This document shows positions 1 to 11,400 of a stretch of 64,000 bases of DNA, piece by piece. A program made the position numbers and the translations under genes. The number at the start of each line of letters is the position of its first letter. Position 1 is the first letter of the stretch. Source of the stretch: Teredinibacter turnerae T7901 (GTDB taxonomy: Bacteria > Pseudomonadota > Gammaproteobacteria > Pseudomonadales > Cellvibrionaceae). The stretch lies in NCBI RefSeq assembly GCF_000023025.1, contig NC_012997.1:2539125-2603124 (forward strand), read 5' to 3'. The notes beneath the pieces were generated by a model, which worked only from the letters and a program-made list of their open reading frames with translations, had not been told where the DNA came from and did no database searches.

Positions 1-1811
1 AGCATGTCCAGCGAACGCTCCACATACAGCCCCACGTGATCACCGGGGCGCACGCCATGATCCACCAGGTGATGGGCGACACCATTGGCGCGCTGATCAA
101 GGGCGGCGTAGGTCAGACTGGCGTCGCCGTAGCGGGCGGCGATGCGCTGCGGGTGCTGGGCGGCGCGGGCGGCAACCAGTGCGGTCAGATCGGTATCGCG
201 GGGATAGTCGCTGTGGGTGGCGTTGTGCTGTTGCAGCCACTGGTGTTCGCTGTCGGTCAGTAGCGGCAGGTCGCTGAGCCGGCTGTTGGGGTTGGCGGCC
301 AAGCCTTGCAACAAGGTGCCATAGCGGGCGGCCATCGCCTCAACCGTGGCGGCGTGCCAGAGATCGCAGTTGTACTCGAGGGTGACGGTGAGCGCCTCAT
401 CGTCATGTTCTTCTACCGCAATGATCAGGTCGAACTTGGCGGTAATGGCATCGCTGGCCAGGGGGCTCAGGGTTAAGCCTGGCAGGCTGCGGCCGCTTGC
501 GGTGTTGGTGTTCATGCTGAACATGATCTGGAACAGCGGTGCGTACTGCGGGGTGCGCTCGGGCTTGAGGTCGTCGACCAGCAGTTCGAACGGAATATCC
601 TGATGGGCCTGGGCGTCGAGGTTGACGTTGCGGACCTGGGCCAGGTAGTCGCTAAAGCGGCTGTCGCTGTCAGGCACCTGGGTGCGCAGCACCAGCGAGT
701 TAACAAAGAAGCCCACCAGCGGTTGCAGCTGGGCGTCGAGGCGGTTGGCGACCGGGGTGCCCAGCACGATGTCACGGCTGTGACTGTGGCGGCTCAACCA
801 CAAGGTGGCGGCGGCGTGCAGGACCATAAACACGGTGGCGTTGTGCGCTTGCGCCAGCTGTTTAAGGGCGGCGGTGGTGGCCGGTGCAACGGTGACATTG
901 GCGTGGCCACCGGTGTGTCCCGGTTCAGCCGGGCGCGGGCGGTCCAGCGGCAGGCTGTGCACCGGCGGCAGGTCGGCGAGGGTCGTGCGCCAGAAGTCCA
1001 GCTGCTGGTCACGCAGTTCACCTTGCAGGTACTGGCGCTGCCAGTGGGCGAAGTCGGCGTATTGAATGGTCAAGGGTGGCAGTGGATCAGGCTCGCCAGC
1101 CTGAACCGCCTGATACTGGGTGATGAACTCATCGACCAGTACGCCCATGGACCAGCCATCGGACACAATGTGGTGCATGGTAAACAGCAGTACGCCATCG
1201 TCCACGCCCAAATCGAGAAAATGCGCGCGCAATAACACGTCGCGCTCCAGGTCAAACGCGGTCAATGCATCGGCATCCACCGCGGCCTGTACCGCTGCGG
1301 TTTGTTCGGCTGCAGGCCGTTCGCGCAAATCGGTGCGACGAAGCGTGAACTCAACCTGTTCCCGGATCACCTGCTCGGCGCCCTCCCCGCTCTCGCGAAA
1401 CACCGTGCGCAGCGGCTCGTGACGCGCAACGATCCGCTGCAGCGCCTGCTCCGCCGACACCACATCAAACGCACCCGATAACCGCAGTGCCGACGGAATA
1501 TTGTAGTGCGCACTACCTCCCGACAACCGGTCTACAAACCATAAACGCTGCTGCGCGTAGGAGAGCGGGATTGTTGTTCCGTCTCTTGGTACAGCCTCCA
1601 ACGGAAGTCGCTGAGCCGTACTCGCTGCATGCGATGCGGCTTTAAGATGATCCAAAAGATCGGCTTTGTGCTGCTTTATCAATGCCACGATCGGTGGCGT
1701 TAAGTTGCCTTTTTGGCTACGTGCTTTCAGCTTGTCGCCATCGAGGGCCAGCTCGACGCCTTGCGTATTAAGCTGCTTTATTACATTCAAAACGTGATTC
1801 TGCGCGCTCAT
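1..1811 (-). CDS. NRPS E, partial: TubC docking-C-A (runs off left edge)
   Basis: The reading frame is open from an ATG at 1811 to the window edge (603 codons seen). Residues 1-55 resemble a TubC-type N-terminal docking domain (pattern Q-L-N-T-Q-G-V-E-L then G-D-K-L). A complete LCL-type condensation domain follows (about 70-500) with the intact motif HHIVSDGWS near residue 215, core start LSYAQQRLWFVDRL and GTPVANR. An adenylation domain then starts (LTYAALDQRANG) and is cut off before its specificity residues, so its substrate is unknown. The start is only 1 nt after the stop of NRPS D (TAA-A-ATG), which implies translational coupling. It should extend the chain received from the Ile-like module of NRPS D. 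From roughly position 1600 to the edge the DNA is much richer in G+C than the neighbouring NRPS genes (line 901-960: 47 of 60 by hand count), while the docking-domain part is not. The module may have been exchanged from another source. Confidence 0.93.
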   Translation of the reverse strand, partial: MSAQNHVLNVIKQLNTQGVELALDGDKLKARSQKGNLTPPIVALIKQHKADLLDHLKAASHAASTAQRLPLEAVPRDGTTIPLSYAQQRLWFVDRLSGGSAHYNIPSALRLSGAFDVVSAEQALQRIVARHEPLRTVFRESGEGAEQVIREQVEFTLRRTDLRERPAAEQTAAVQAAVDADALTAFDLERDVLLRAHFLDLGVDDGVLLFTMHHIVSDGWSMGVLVDEFITQYQAVQAGEPDPLPPLTIQYADFAHWQRQYLQGELRDQQLDFWRTTLADLPPVHSLPLDRPRPAEPGHTGGHANVTVAPATTAALKQLAQAHNATVFMVLHAAATLWLSRHSHSRDIVLGTPVANRLDAQLQPLVGFFVNSLVLRTQVPDSDSRFSDYLAQVRNVNLDAQAHQDIPFELLVDDLKPERTPQYAPLFQIMFSMNTNTASGRSLPGLTLSPLASDAITAKFDLIIAVEEHDDEALTVTLEYNCDLWHAATVEAMAARYGTLLQGLAANPNSRLSDLPLLTDSEHQWLQQHNATHSDYPRDTDLTALVAARAAQHPQRIAARYGDASLTYAALDQRANGVAHHLVDHGVRPGDHVGLYVERSLDM

Positions 1812-1812
1812 T

Positions 1813-4800
1813 TTAAAATTCCATTTCCTCAATACTGTCTTCGTCCATCGCAGCTAGCGACGCGGAAAGATTACGTTGAGCAGCCAGACCGTCGATGTAA
1901 TTTGATAATTCTCGGATAGAGGCTGATTCAAAAAGTACCTTAATATCCAGATCGAGCCCGAGCTCTTTTTTGATCAAGACCAATTGTTTAATCGCGAGTA
2001 ACGAGTGCCCACCCAGTTCAAAAAAGTTGCCCTGAACGCTAATGTCCTCGGCATTAAATTGTAATAATTCACTCCAGATAGCAACCAGGGCTCGTTCAGT
2101 ATCTGTTTCTGGGGCAACATATTCGCCCATCGAAGTTATACCGTCCGGAACCGGAAGCTTGGCAACATCGGTTTTACCATTCACCGTGAGGGGAACTCGC
2201 TCAAGCGGAACATAAAACGAGGGAACCATGTAGTCGGGCATTGCCTGTGACAGTCGATTGCGAATATCTTTTATCAGGTCCGCTTCAAAAGTTTCGTCCT
2301 CTTCGTCCTCCTCATCAAAAATGTCGTAATTAATTACGATGTAAGCGACCAGCCGCTTTTGTCCGGGGACGTCTTCGCGGGCGGTGACAAAAACATCTTT
2401 AATCTCCGACATCTTCGCAAGATGTTGCTCTATTTCACCAAGCTCAATACGGAACCCGCGTATTTTCACCTGTTCGTCAACCCGTCCCACATATTCGATT
2501 TGGTCAGATCCGTTCAGGCGCACCAGATCCCCCGTACGGTACAGACGTGTATTTTCCAAGGTGTCAAAGGGATTTGGTACGAAGCGCTGCTCAGTAAGAT
2601 CGGGTCGGTGTAAATAACCACGAGCCAAACCATCGCCGGCAAGGCAAAGCTCACCGACTGCGCCTTTGGGTAACAAACTTTGAAACTCGTCCAGAATAAA
2701 ACACTGCGTTTGATTTACTGGTTTACCGATGGGGTAGTTTCCGGCGGCCTGGGTAATCTCGTACCAGGTACTAAACGTCGTGTTTTCGGTGGGGCCATAA
2801 ACGTGGAGAAATCGCTCGGGCTTACCGACGGCGAGAATGCGGTCAACGCTGGATTTATCGACAGCTTCGCCGCCGAATAAGCAATGTTTCAAACGGGAGA
2901 ATGTGTCTGGTGCGGCCTGAGCCACTTGATTTAGCAACGCCGTAGTCACAAAAAGCACAGATATTTCGCGCTCGAATAAACATCGCTTGAGCGTTGGCGG
3001 ATGTAACAATTCATTTTTAGTCACGAAGACCAGCCGCGCACCGTTGGTGAGGGCGCCCCATATTTCGAACGTTGCAGCATCAAATGAATTGTTGGACGCC
3101 TGGGCAACATGGTCTTGCGGTGTGATTTGGACAAAGTCCGCCTGTTGCACCAGCCGCACAATACTGCGGTGTTCAACCATGACTCCTTTCGGCTGGCCCG
3201 TAGAACCGGATGTGTAAATCACATACGCCAGATCCCTGGCAGAGACATCCAATTCAAGATTAATACTTGGGTATTCTTCAATTTTCGCCTGGATTGTGGT
3301 GTCATCCAGCGCAACTGATTGGATTGCACCAAAGTTGGCGAGCCCCTCCTCACACAATAAACAGGTTATGCCACTGTCTTCTGCCATAAACGATAAACGC
3401 TCCGGCGGATAACTGGGGTCTAGCGGTACATATGCGCCGCCAATTTTAAGCACAGCGAGCATGCCAACCACCATATGAGGTGAACGGCTTACGCTCAGAC
3501 CAACCAGACTGCCGGGCGTGATTCCCATTTCGACCAGATAATGAGCCAAACGATTCGCACGCTGGTTTAGCGCGTCGTAAGTCAGCGTCTCATCATCGTT
3601 TTCAATGGCCACCGCGTCGGGCGCACTTACCGCATGGGTCTCAAACAGGGTTTGGACATTTGTGTGCTGGGGATATGTCTGCTGAGTTCCTCCGAGCACC
3701 CGTACTAGGTGATCCGCTTCCTGGGGGGCGAGTATATTTAAAGACTTAAGTGGTGCGTTAGCCTGCTCAGAAATCTCCAGTAACAGGGTATAAAAATGTT
3801 GCGCCATACGTTCAATCGAGGCTGTTTTAAACAGTGCAGTGGCATATTCAAAATCGAGCCATAAACCGTTTTCGGTTTCGCTGACATCCAATGCCAAATC
3901 AAATTGCGCAGTGGATTCGTAATTTTCCAGAGGGCTGAAAGACAGCCCGTCGATGTCTTTACGCTCCATCTGCTGCGTATTCATATTGAATACAATTTGT
4001 ACCAGCGGCGAATAGGCGTTGTTACGTTGCGGATTGATTTTTTCAACGAGATAGTCAAACGGTAATTCCTGATTTGACTGAGCGTCAACGTTAACCTGGG
4101 AGACGTGCTTCAAGTAATCAGAAAAATTCAATTCTCCGTCATATTTAGTGCGTAACACTAGTGTATTGACGAAAAACCCAACGAGATCCTCCAGGGATTT
4201 TTGCGTGCGATTAGATACGAATGTACCAACCACAATATCAGTTTGGTTGGAATAGCGCGCTAGCAACATAGAAAACGCCGCGTGCAATACCATAAACAAG
4301 GTCGCGCCATTTTCGTGTGCGATTTTTTTCAAGCGGAGAACGACTTCACTATCAAGAGTAAAATTGTGGTGTTTTCCCGCAAAGTCCTGTTCCTGAGGAC
4401 GCTTAAAATCGGTTGGGAGATCGTGAACCAAAGGAAGTTTATCAAGCTGACCCTGCCAGTAGGACAATTGCTTATCGCGCGCATGCTTAAGGCTTTCGGT
4501 CTCGCCAAAAAGGAAGTCTGTTTGCCATGCCGCAAAATCCTTATACTGGATAGCCAGAGGCGGTAACGGCAGTCCACGATTGGATATTACAGCGTCGTAG
4601 AGCCGTATAAATTCGTCCATTAGAATATTCATCGACCAACCATCAGCCGCGATATGGTGAAGGTTGAAAATGAGTACGCCTTTGTCTGATTCCTGACGAA
4701 TATAAATGACACGAATCAGTAGTCCTGCCGCTAAATCAAACGGCTTTTCTACTTGTTCGATCGCACAGCTTTTTATGGCTGATTCCTGTTCGGCTTGGTC

Positions 4801-7800
4801 GAATGTACTTACATCCAGACACTTTAATTTAAACTCTATATCGTTGTGAATAATCTGGAATACACGGCTATCGCGATCTATAAAACTGGTACGCAACGCC
4901 TCGTGCCGCTGAACAAGCATTTTGAGCGCTTGCTCTGCGGCTGCAACGTTGAAATCTCCATTGACGCGAAGACCTCCAGGCATGTTGTAATGCGCGCTAT
5001 TGGCGGACATCTGGTCGATGATCCAGAGTCGCTGTTGCGCGAAGGATGCAACATAATCGGTTACCGATTCGGGCAAAGGCAATATAGCGTTTGCTGTATA
5101 TTCAGTAGACATGCCTTCAATGTAGGCAACGAAATCCTCCAGGATCGGGTGTTGAAAAACATCCTTGACCGTGATATTGGTTTTTAGCGCATCTCTCAAC
5201 GCGGCAACCAGGCGTACCGACAGGAGCGAATGCCCGCCTGACGAGAAGAAATTCTGCGTTAACGAAATCTGGTTCTCGGGTAACTGAAGCAACTCCGCCC
5301 ACAAAGACGCGACCTGTTTTTGTAAATCGGTTTCAGGCGGAAAAAATCGGTCGTTTCCAGGCACAGCCTCCGGCTCTGGCAGGGCTTTTTTATCCACTTT
5401 ACCGTTGGGCGTAAGTGGCATAGCATCCAGAAATACAAACCGATGCGGAATCATATAGTCTGGTAGTACCTTGCTTAGTGCAAGGCGGATATTTTTCTCT
5501 TCCAGTGATTCCCGGGCAACCACATAACCGATCAACTGCTTATCACCATCAGCGCCAGCTCGTGCGGTAACCACTGCTGCATCAATATCCGCTATTTTAT
5601 TCAGTTGCTGCTCGATTTCACCTAACTCAATACGGAAACCATGAACTTTCACTTGATCGTCGGTGCGGCCTATATATTCAATCACGCCATTATCGTGAAT
5701 TCGAACAAGGTCACCTGTTTTGTACAGGCGAGGGTTTAAAGTATCTATGGTGTATGGATTTGGAATGAACCGTTCATTTGTGAGCTCAGCGCGGTTTAAA
5801 TATCCCCGAGCGAGTGAATCTCCCCCGATATAAAGCTCACCGATAGCTCCGTTCGGCACCAGCTTCAATTGTGGGCTCAACGCCAAGTGTTGGTAGTTTG
5901 CAAGGCTCTGGCCCAGTGAAAAACGTTTCGCTCTGTTCTCGCCGCTAATAATTTCATTAACCAACGACCATATGGTTACTTCTGTGGGGCCGTAGCAATT
6001 CCAAAAGCTCTTTACCTTGCCTGTTAGAGCACGCTCAACTTTGTCCGAGAGTGGTTCGCCGCCCGTGAGTGCAATGAGCTGGTCATATGGCTGCCAACCG
6101 GCATCAATTAGCTGGGACCAGCGCGAAGGAGTGGTTTGTATCAGGCCCGGTTGTGACTGCTCCACTAATTGTTTTAATAGAAACGGGTCTTTTTGTTCTT
6201 CAGCTGATGCGATTAAGCACTCGGCGCCACTGGTTAGCGCACCAAACCATTCAAAAAGCGCAATATCAAATGAAAAGCTGGTAACCAGTAGCCAACGGCT
6301 GTTTTCAACACAGGGCAGCGCACTGCGCAAACCGTCAATGAAATTTATCACCGCGCCATGCTCGACCATTACACCTTTAGGCATCCCCGTGGAGCCAGAC
6401 GTGTAGATTACATAGGCCAAGTCTCCTGCCGCCACGTTTGGATAGCTTGAAATCGATGTTTCAGGTACGCCATTGGCAAATGTATCAAGATTGATCGTAT
6501 GATAGTTTTTTCTGCTTTGCGGGCAGATCTTGGATTGCGATATCAGTATAGAAATACCACTATCGTTTAAAACATGTTCTATGCGATTTGCCGGGTAATT
6601 TGGATCGATAGGCACATAGGCGGCCCCAGCTTTCCATACGGCTAATAGCGAGGATATTAAATTAAAGCAGGGATCTAAACACACCCCTACCCTGTCCCCT
6701 TTATTCACTCCCTGTTCAATCAAATAGGCGGCCAGTTGATTAACTTCGTAGTGGAGTTCCGCATAGGTTAAGGTGTCGTCATTGAATCGCAGCGCGACAG
6801 CGTTCGGGGTTTGGGCGGCATTAGTTGCAAACCAGTCGGGTAAACTGGAAGCTAACGGCGGTACTGTACTCCGGTGATTAAATCGCTGTAGGCAGGCATT
6901 TTGCTCTTCATCAGACAGCACGCTGATATCGTATATATTGCTACCGGAATTCAATAACACATTGTCCAGGAGCTGTTCGAAATGTAACAAGAATCTTTCT
7001 ATACGTTCAGCTGAAAAAAGGTCACGGTTGTACTCTATTTCGAAACCTAGTGCCTGCTGGGAGTCAACAACGTTTAAGCTAAGATCGTATTGTGCGACCA
7101 TAGATTTATCGGAGAGCTGATTTAATGTAATAGGTTCGAACTGGAGCGCTTCCGCCTGATCGCCCCCTTCAGAAACATATTGCATGTTAAATAAAATCTG
7201 GAACAGTGGCGAATGGCTGGTACTACGAACCGGATTTAAACGCTCGACCAACTGCTCAAAAGGAACATCCTGGTTTGCTTGCGCGTCAACATAGACCTGT
7301 CTTGCTATTGCCAGGTACTCATCGAATGTGCCGCTAAATTCAGCATTCAAACGCAATACAAGCGTATTGACGAAGCAACCTACCAAAGATTCAAGCTCGG
7401 GACTTAGGCGGTTCGCGACCGGCGTACCAATAACGATATCAGACTCGTCGGAATAGATATTCAGTAGCCAGGAAAATACGCCGTAAAGAACCACAAAGGG
7501 CGTAATTTCACGCTCACCAGCGAAAGCTTCTAAGGCCTTCTTTTTGTCTGCATTCCACTCAAACCCCTTGATTTCGCCATCAAAAGTTTGATTTGGTGGG
7601 CGCGGGAAGTCTGTTGGCAGGCTGTGTAACTGTGGGAGGTTCTGCAGCTGTCGTCCCCAGTATTCTATTTGCGTTCTGTAACCAGCTGATTTGGCCAAGG
7701 TTTCCTGTTGCCACAGCGCGTAATCGGCATATTGAAAAGGTAGTGGTTCAAGTTCAATTGTCGATGAACTGTTAACTGCTTTATATATAGATGCAAATTC

Positions 7801-8457
7801 ATTAAAAATAATTCCCATCGACCAACCATCTGCCGCGATGTGGTGCATATTAAAAAACAATACACTCTCATGGTCACTCAGGAAAATACAAACCGCGCGC
7901 AACATAAGATCATTGGCCAGATCGAACGGTGTGCTTAGGTCTGCTTCTATGATGGCTAAAAGTTGTTGCTGACGCTCGTTCTCAGATAAAGCGCGCAGGT
8001 CGTGGCTAGCCAAGACAAACGTATAGTCGGTTTTAACATGCTGCAGCGGTAACGGGTTTCCAGCCGAAAACACAGTGCGTAAAGGCTCGTGACGCTCGAC
8101 CAATCGCTGTAACGAAATTTCCGCTGTTTTAACGGAAAATTCACCTCTGATGCGCATGGCCCCGGGAATGTGGTAGTGGGTACTGCCAGATTCCATCTGA
8201 TCGATAAACCAAAAACGCTGCTGTGAAAACGACGCGGGGATAGGTTGATCGCGGGGAACAGTTGCGATTTCCGTGCGGTCAATTTTAGATCCGCTATCGA
8301 GAAGAGCGATTAGCTCGCTCTTTAAGTTCTTAATCTCACTCAGTAATTCCGGTGTAAGATTATCTTTTTTTCCCCGTACGCGAATATTCTTATCCGCATC
8401 CAGATGTAGCTTAATGCCCTTTTCGTGGAGCTCTACTAATAAAGACTCTGTATTCAT
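1813..8457 (-). CDS. NRPS D: TubC-C-A(Gly-like)-T-C-A(Ile-like)-T
   Basis: A 2214-residue two-module synthetase. A TubC-like docking domain (1-50) is followed by C (HHIAADGWS near 208), A (core TSGSTG near 688), T (GGHSL near 1075), C (HHIAADGWS near 1270), A (core near 1750) and T (GGHSL near 2148). Read by eye against the GrsA PheA numbering, the first A code is DIFQLGCIWK, close to the glycine code DILQLGLIWK. The second is DAFFLGVTFK, an Ile/Val-type code. Both C domains look like LCL type, which fits the absence of an E domain at the end of NRPS C and within this protein. The C-terminus ends in a short acidic tail (EDSIEEMEF), similar in style to the tails of NRPS B and C and a likely partner for the TubC domain of NRPS E. 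The start overlaps the NRPS C stop by 4 nt (ATGA). Substrate assignments are moderately sure; domain order is sure. Confidence 0.96.
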   Translation of the reverse strand: MNTESLLVELHEKGIKLHLDADKNIRVRGKKDNLTPELLSEIKNLKSELIALLDSGSKIDRTEIATVPRDQPIPASFSQQRFWFIDQMESGSTHYHIPGAMRIRGEFSVKTAEISLQRLVERHEPLRTVFSAGNPLPLQHVKTDYTFVLASHDLRALSENERQQQLLAIIEADLSTPFDLANDLMLRAVCIFLSDHESVLFFNMHHIAADGWSMGIIFNEFASIYKAVNSSSTIELEPLPFQYADYALWQQETLAKSAGYRTQIEYWGRQLQNLPQLHSLPTDFPRPPNQTFDGEIKGFEWNADKKKALEAFAGEREITPFVVLYGVFSWLLNIYSDESDIVIGTPVANRLSPELESLVGCFVNTLVLRLNAEFSGTFDEYLAIARQVYVDAQANQDVPFEQLVERLNPVRSTSHSPLFQILFNMQYVSEGGDQAEALQFEPITLNQLSDKSMVAQYDLSLNVVDSQQALGFEIEYNRDLFSAERIERFLLHFEQLLDNVLLNSGSNIYDISVLSDEEQNACLQRFNHRSTVPPLASSLPDWFATNAAQTPNAVALRFNDDTLTYAELHYEVNQLAAYLIEQGVNKGDRVGVCLDPCFNLISSLLAVWKAGAAYVPIDPNYPANRIEHVLNDSGISILISQSKICPQSRKNYHTINLDTFANGVPETSISSYPNVAAGDLAYVIYTSGSTGMPKGVMVEHGAVINFIDGLRSALPCVENSRWLLVTSFSFDIALFEWFGALTSGAECLIASAEEQKDPFLLKQLVEQSQPGLIQTTPSRWSQLIDAGWQPYDQLIALTGGEPLSDKVERALTGKVKSFWNCYGPTEVTIWSLVNEIISGENRAKRFSLGQSLANYQHLALSPQLKLVPNGAIGELYIGGDSLARGYLNRAELTNERFIPNPYTIDTLNPRLYKTGDLVRIHDNGVIEYIGRTDDQVKVHGFRIELGEIEQQLNKIADIDAAVVTARAGADGDKQLIGYVVARESLEEKNIRLALSKVLPDYMIPHRFVFLDAMPLTPNGKVDKKALPEPEAVPGNDRFFPPETDLQKQVASLWAELLQLPENQISLTQNFFSSGGHSLLSVRLVAALRDALKTNITVKDVFQHPILEDFVAYIEGMSTEYTANAILPLPESVTDYVASFAQQRLWIIDQMSANSAHYNMPGGLRVNGDFNVAAAEQALKMLVQRHEALRTSFIDRDSRVFQIIHNDIEFKLKCLDVSTFDQAEQESAIKSCAIEQVEKPFDLAAGLLIRVIYIRQESDKGVLIFNLHHIAADGWSMNILMDEFIRLYDAVISNRGLPLPPLAIQYKDFAAWQTDFLFGETESLKHARDKQLSYWQGQLDKLPLVHDLPTDFKRPQEQDFAGKHHNFTLDSEVVLRLKKIAHENGATLFMVLHAAFSMLLARYSNQTDIVVGTFVSNRTQKSLEDLVGFFVNTLVLRTKYDGELNFSDYLKHVSQVNVDAQSNQELPFDYLVEKINPQRNNAYSPLVQIVFNMNTQQMERKDIDGLSFSPLENYESTAQFDLALDVSETENGLWLDFEYATALFKTASIERMAQHFYTLLLEISEQANAPLKSLNILAPQEADHLVRVLGGTQQTYPQHTNVQTLFETHAVSAPDAVAIENDDETLTYDALNQRANRLAHYLVEMGITPGSLVGLSVSRSPHMVVGMLAVLKIGGAYVPLDPSYPPERLSFMAEDSGITCLLCEEGLANFGAIQSVALDDTTIQAKIEEYPSINLELDVSARDLAYVIYTSGSTGQPKGVMVEHRSIVRLVQQADFVQITPQDHVAQASNNSFDAATFEIWGALTNGARLVFVTKNELLHPPTLKRCLFEREISVLFVTTALLNQVAQAAPDTFSRLKHCLFGGEAVDKSSVDRILAVGKPERFLHVYGPTENTTFSTWYEITQAAGNYPIGKPVNQTQCFILDEFQSLLPKGAVGELCLAGDGLARGYLHRPDLTEQRFVPNPFDTLENTRLYRTGDLVRLNGSDQIEYVGRVDEQVKIRGFRIELGEIEQHLAKMSEIKDVFVTAREDVPGQKRLVAYIVINYDIFDEEDEEDETFEADLIKDIRNRLSQAMPDYMVPSFYVPLERVPLTVNGKTDVAKLPVPDGITSMGEYVAPETDTERALVAIWSELLQFNAEDISVQGNFFELGGHSLLAIKQLVLIKKELGLDLDIKVLFESASIRELSNYIDGLAAQRNLSASLAAMDEDSIEEMEF

Positions 8458-11400
8458 ATTACTGACTCCACCTCATCTTCCTGTAGTTCGTCATTATTTT
8501 GTAAGGTAATTCGTTGTGATAACAAGCGAGTTTCGATTTTCTTCGCCAGGTCCATCAGTTTGGGTGTTTCGAGCATTTCTCGCAGGGCCAATTCAATACC
8601 GAAGGCATCATTTATCGTGGCAACTGTTTTCAAAAGCAGTAACGAATGCCCGCCAAGCTCGAAAAAGCTTGCGTTAGCACTAATTAATGCGCAATCAATA
8701 CCCAATAATTCTGCCCAGATATTGGCCACGTCACGTTCGGTTTCCGTTGTTAATGGAAGCAGCTCGGTACGGGACATAAACGATTCAGGTGAAGGCAGAG
8801 CACGTAAATCGATCTTGCCGTGTGCAGTGAGTGGCAGTTCCGGAATCACCAAATAGCGGGCTGGCTGCATATGTTCAGGCAAACGACGGCGTATTTCCGT
8901 TTTTATCTCTTCGATAAAACCTACATGACGATCAACGTCGGTAGTTGCACCCATGCTCGGTACGATATACGCAAGAAGCACTGATTGATTGTGTACCACT
9001 GCAACCGCTGAACTTACTGTACGCAACGCCATTAATTGATGTTCTATTTCGCCAAGCTCAATGCGATACCCACGAACTTTTACTTGATTATCGCAACGCC
9101 CTACATAGTCCACTTCACCGTCAGCCCGAATGCGCCCGATATCTCCAGTGCGATAGAGCGTTTGGTCGGCTTCGAATGGCGACTTAACAAATCGTTCAGC
9201 AGTGAGATCATCGCGATGCAGATAGCCACGCGTTACCCCTCTTCCACTAACAAAAATTTCTCCGCAACAACCTTCAGGTACTGGTTGCAGATAGTTGTTT
9301 AGGACATACACGCGCATATCCGACATAGGGAATCCAATGGGGCTTCCCAAGCCCTGCTCGATATCTGCGCGCAATATTCGACGAAAAGTCACGTGTACAG
9401 TAGTTTCGGTTATACCGTACATATTTATGATTGCGGGAGAATCGTCGCCGTGGTTGTTAACCCAAGCCCGTAAAGATTCAAGCTTCAGTGCTTCGCCACC
9501 AAACACAACGTAGCGCAGAGAGAGAGCTTGCCGTTGGCTCTGATCAATTCGACTCAATTGTTCAAACGCGCCTGGCGTTTGGTTGAGAACCGTGACTCGC
9601 TCATCAACTATAAGCTGGTAAAAATCATCAGTGGACTGCGCTACACGTTTCGGAACAACCAACAATCGTCCGCCATTGGCAAGTGCTCCCCAAATTTCCC
9701 ACACCGAAAAGTCAAATGCGAAAGAGTGGAACAACGTCCAGACATCCTGTGCGGTAAACTGGAAGTCATGATCAGCGCTCTGCATGAGCGCAATAATATT
9801 GCGGTGTTCAACCATAACCCCTTTGGGTTTGCCGGTCGAACCAGAGGTATAAATTATGTAGGCGAGATTATTCTCTCCACTCCCCGGCAACAGTTCGGGT
9901 GTCGTTACAGGCATCGATTCCAGACGGTTAATCGTACACTCATCGTTTAACGATACTGTGGTCTCGCACTTGGGAAGCCTTCCCCGCTCGATTATGTCAC
10001 TTGTGGTAATTAATAATTTAAGCTTACTGTCAGCAACAATATGGTCGAGCCGTTCCTGCGGGTAGTCGGGGTCAAGAGGCACATAAGCGGCACCCGATTT
10101 AAGCACCGCGATGATGGATATGACCATTTGCGGTGAACGTTCCAGAGAAATACCTACCAACACGTCAGGTTGTATGGAATAGCCACGAAGGAAATGAGCA
10201 AGTCTGTTCGCTTGCTCATCGAGTTCTCGGTAGGTTAACTCTCTCAAGCTGCCGGTCTCATCATCTTGGAATCGCAGTGCAACCGCTCCAGGTGATGTTC
10301 GTGCCCGAGCTTCGAACATCTGCTGAATTTGCATAACGTGTTTTAATGGATCAACATAATCCAGGTTTCTGCCTGGAATCTGTGGCGTTGACTCGATTAG
10401 CGTTTGCGCTTCTCCGTTGGTGAGGATTTGAATATCACTGATTTTCCGTGATGACGGATGCGTTAAACTGGTGAGGATCTGTGTAAAGTGCCGCAACAAA
10501 CGCTCTAAAGTAGACTCGCTGTACTGACCGGAAGAATAGCGTAAATTCAACGATATTCGCTCGCCGGTGTAGACAACTAGCGTTAGGTCGAAATTTGTTT
10601 GTTCATCGGCAAGTACGTTCTCAATATTGAGTCCTTCAACGCTTGTCAATTGATCCGAAACCGGGAAATTTTCTACCACCAGTAGTGTATTAAATAAATC
10701 CTGGCCTGCTGCAACGCCGGTCGAGGCTTGTATTTCGGAGAGGGAAAGGTAACCGTGATCTGACCGACACGAGGCATCGCGATGCAGGTGCGAAAGCCAG
10801 GTTTGAATATCCATGTCGGTCTCAAAAGAAACACTTACCGGGAGGCTGTTAATGAACAAACCAACGATATCTTCTACGCCGGAAAGTTCTCCCGGCCGAC
10901 CAGAGATTGTCTCACCAAATACAACACGTTTTTCACCGCTGTATGCGTGCAACAGATAAGCCCATGCCGCCTGCAAGAGAACATTGACTGTTGTTTTCGA
11001 TGCTTTCGCACACGCATTAAGCTGCTCGATAAGCGTGTTGTCGAGTTCAGCTCGATACTCCTGTTGATCACCAGGTTTAGCGTTTTCAGGCATGACCTCT
11101 CGAGCCAAAAGGTCGAGTGATGTGGGCGCATCTATACCCGCGAGATAGTCGTTCCAAAATGTTTTAGCCTCAGAAAAGCTGCGCGATGCGAGCCATTCGA
11201 TATAGCGCCCGTATTGCGGTGTAGCATTGCTATCAAGCAAGAACTGGACGCCTTTGTCAGGATGGTTTTGTTGATCTATGCTGCTCGTCTGGGTTATTAC
11301 TTGATAGTTTCGGATAACCTCGCTAAAAACGATCGGCAATGACCAGCCATCCATTAGAGTATGATGGTTCGTCCAAAGCACTCTGTATCTGGTTTCCTCA

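Noticed and set aside
603-1235. 210-codon plus-strand frame in the left end
   Set aside because: It is antisense to NRPS E in G+C-rich DNA, where long shadow frames are expected; no domain, while the minus frame is a perfect C domain.
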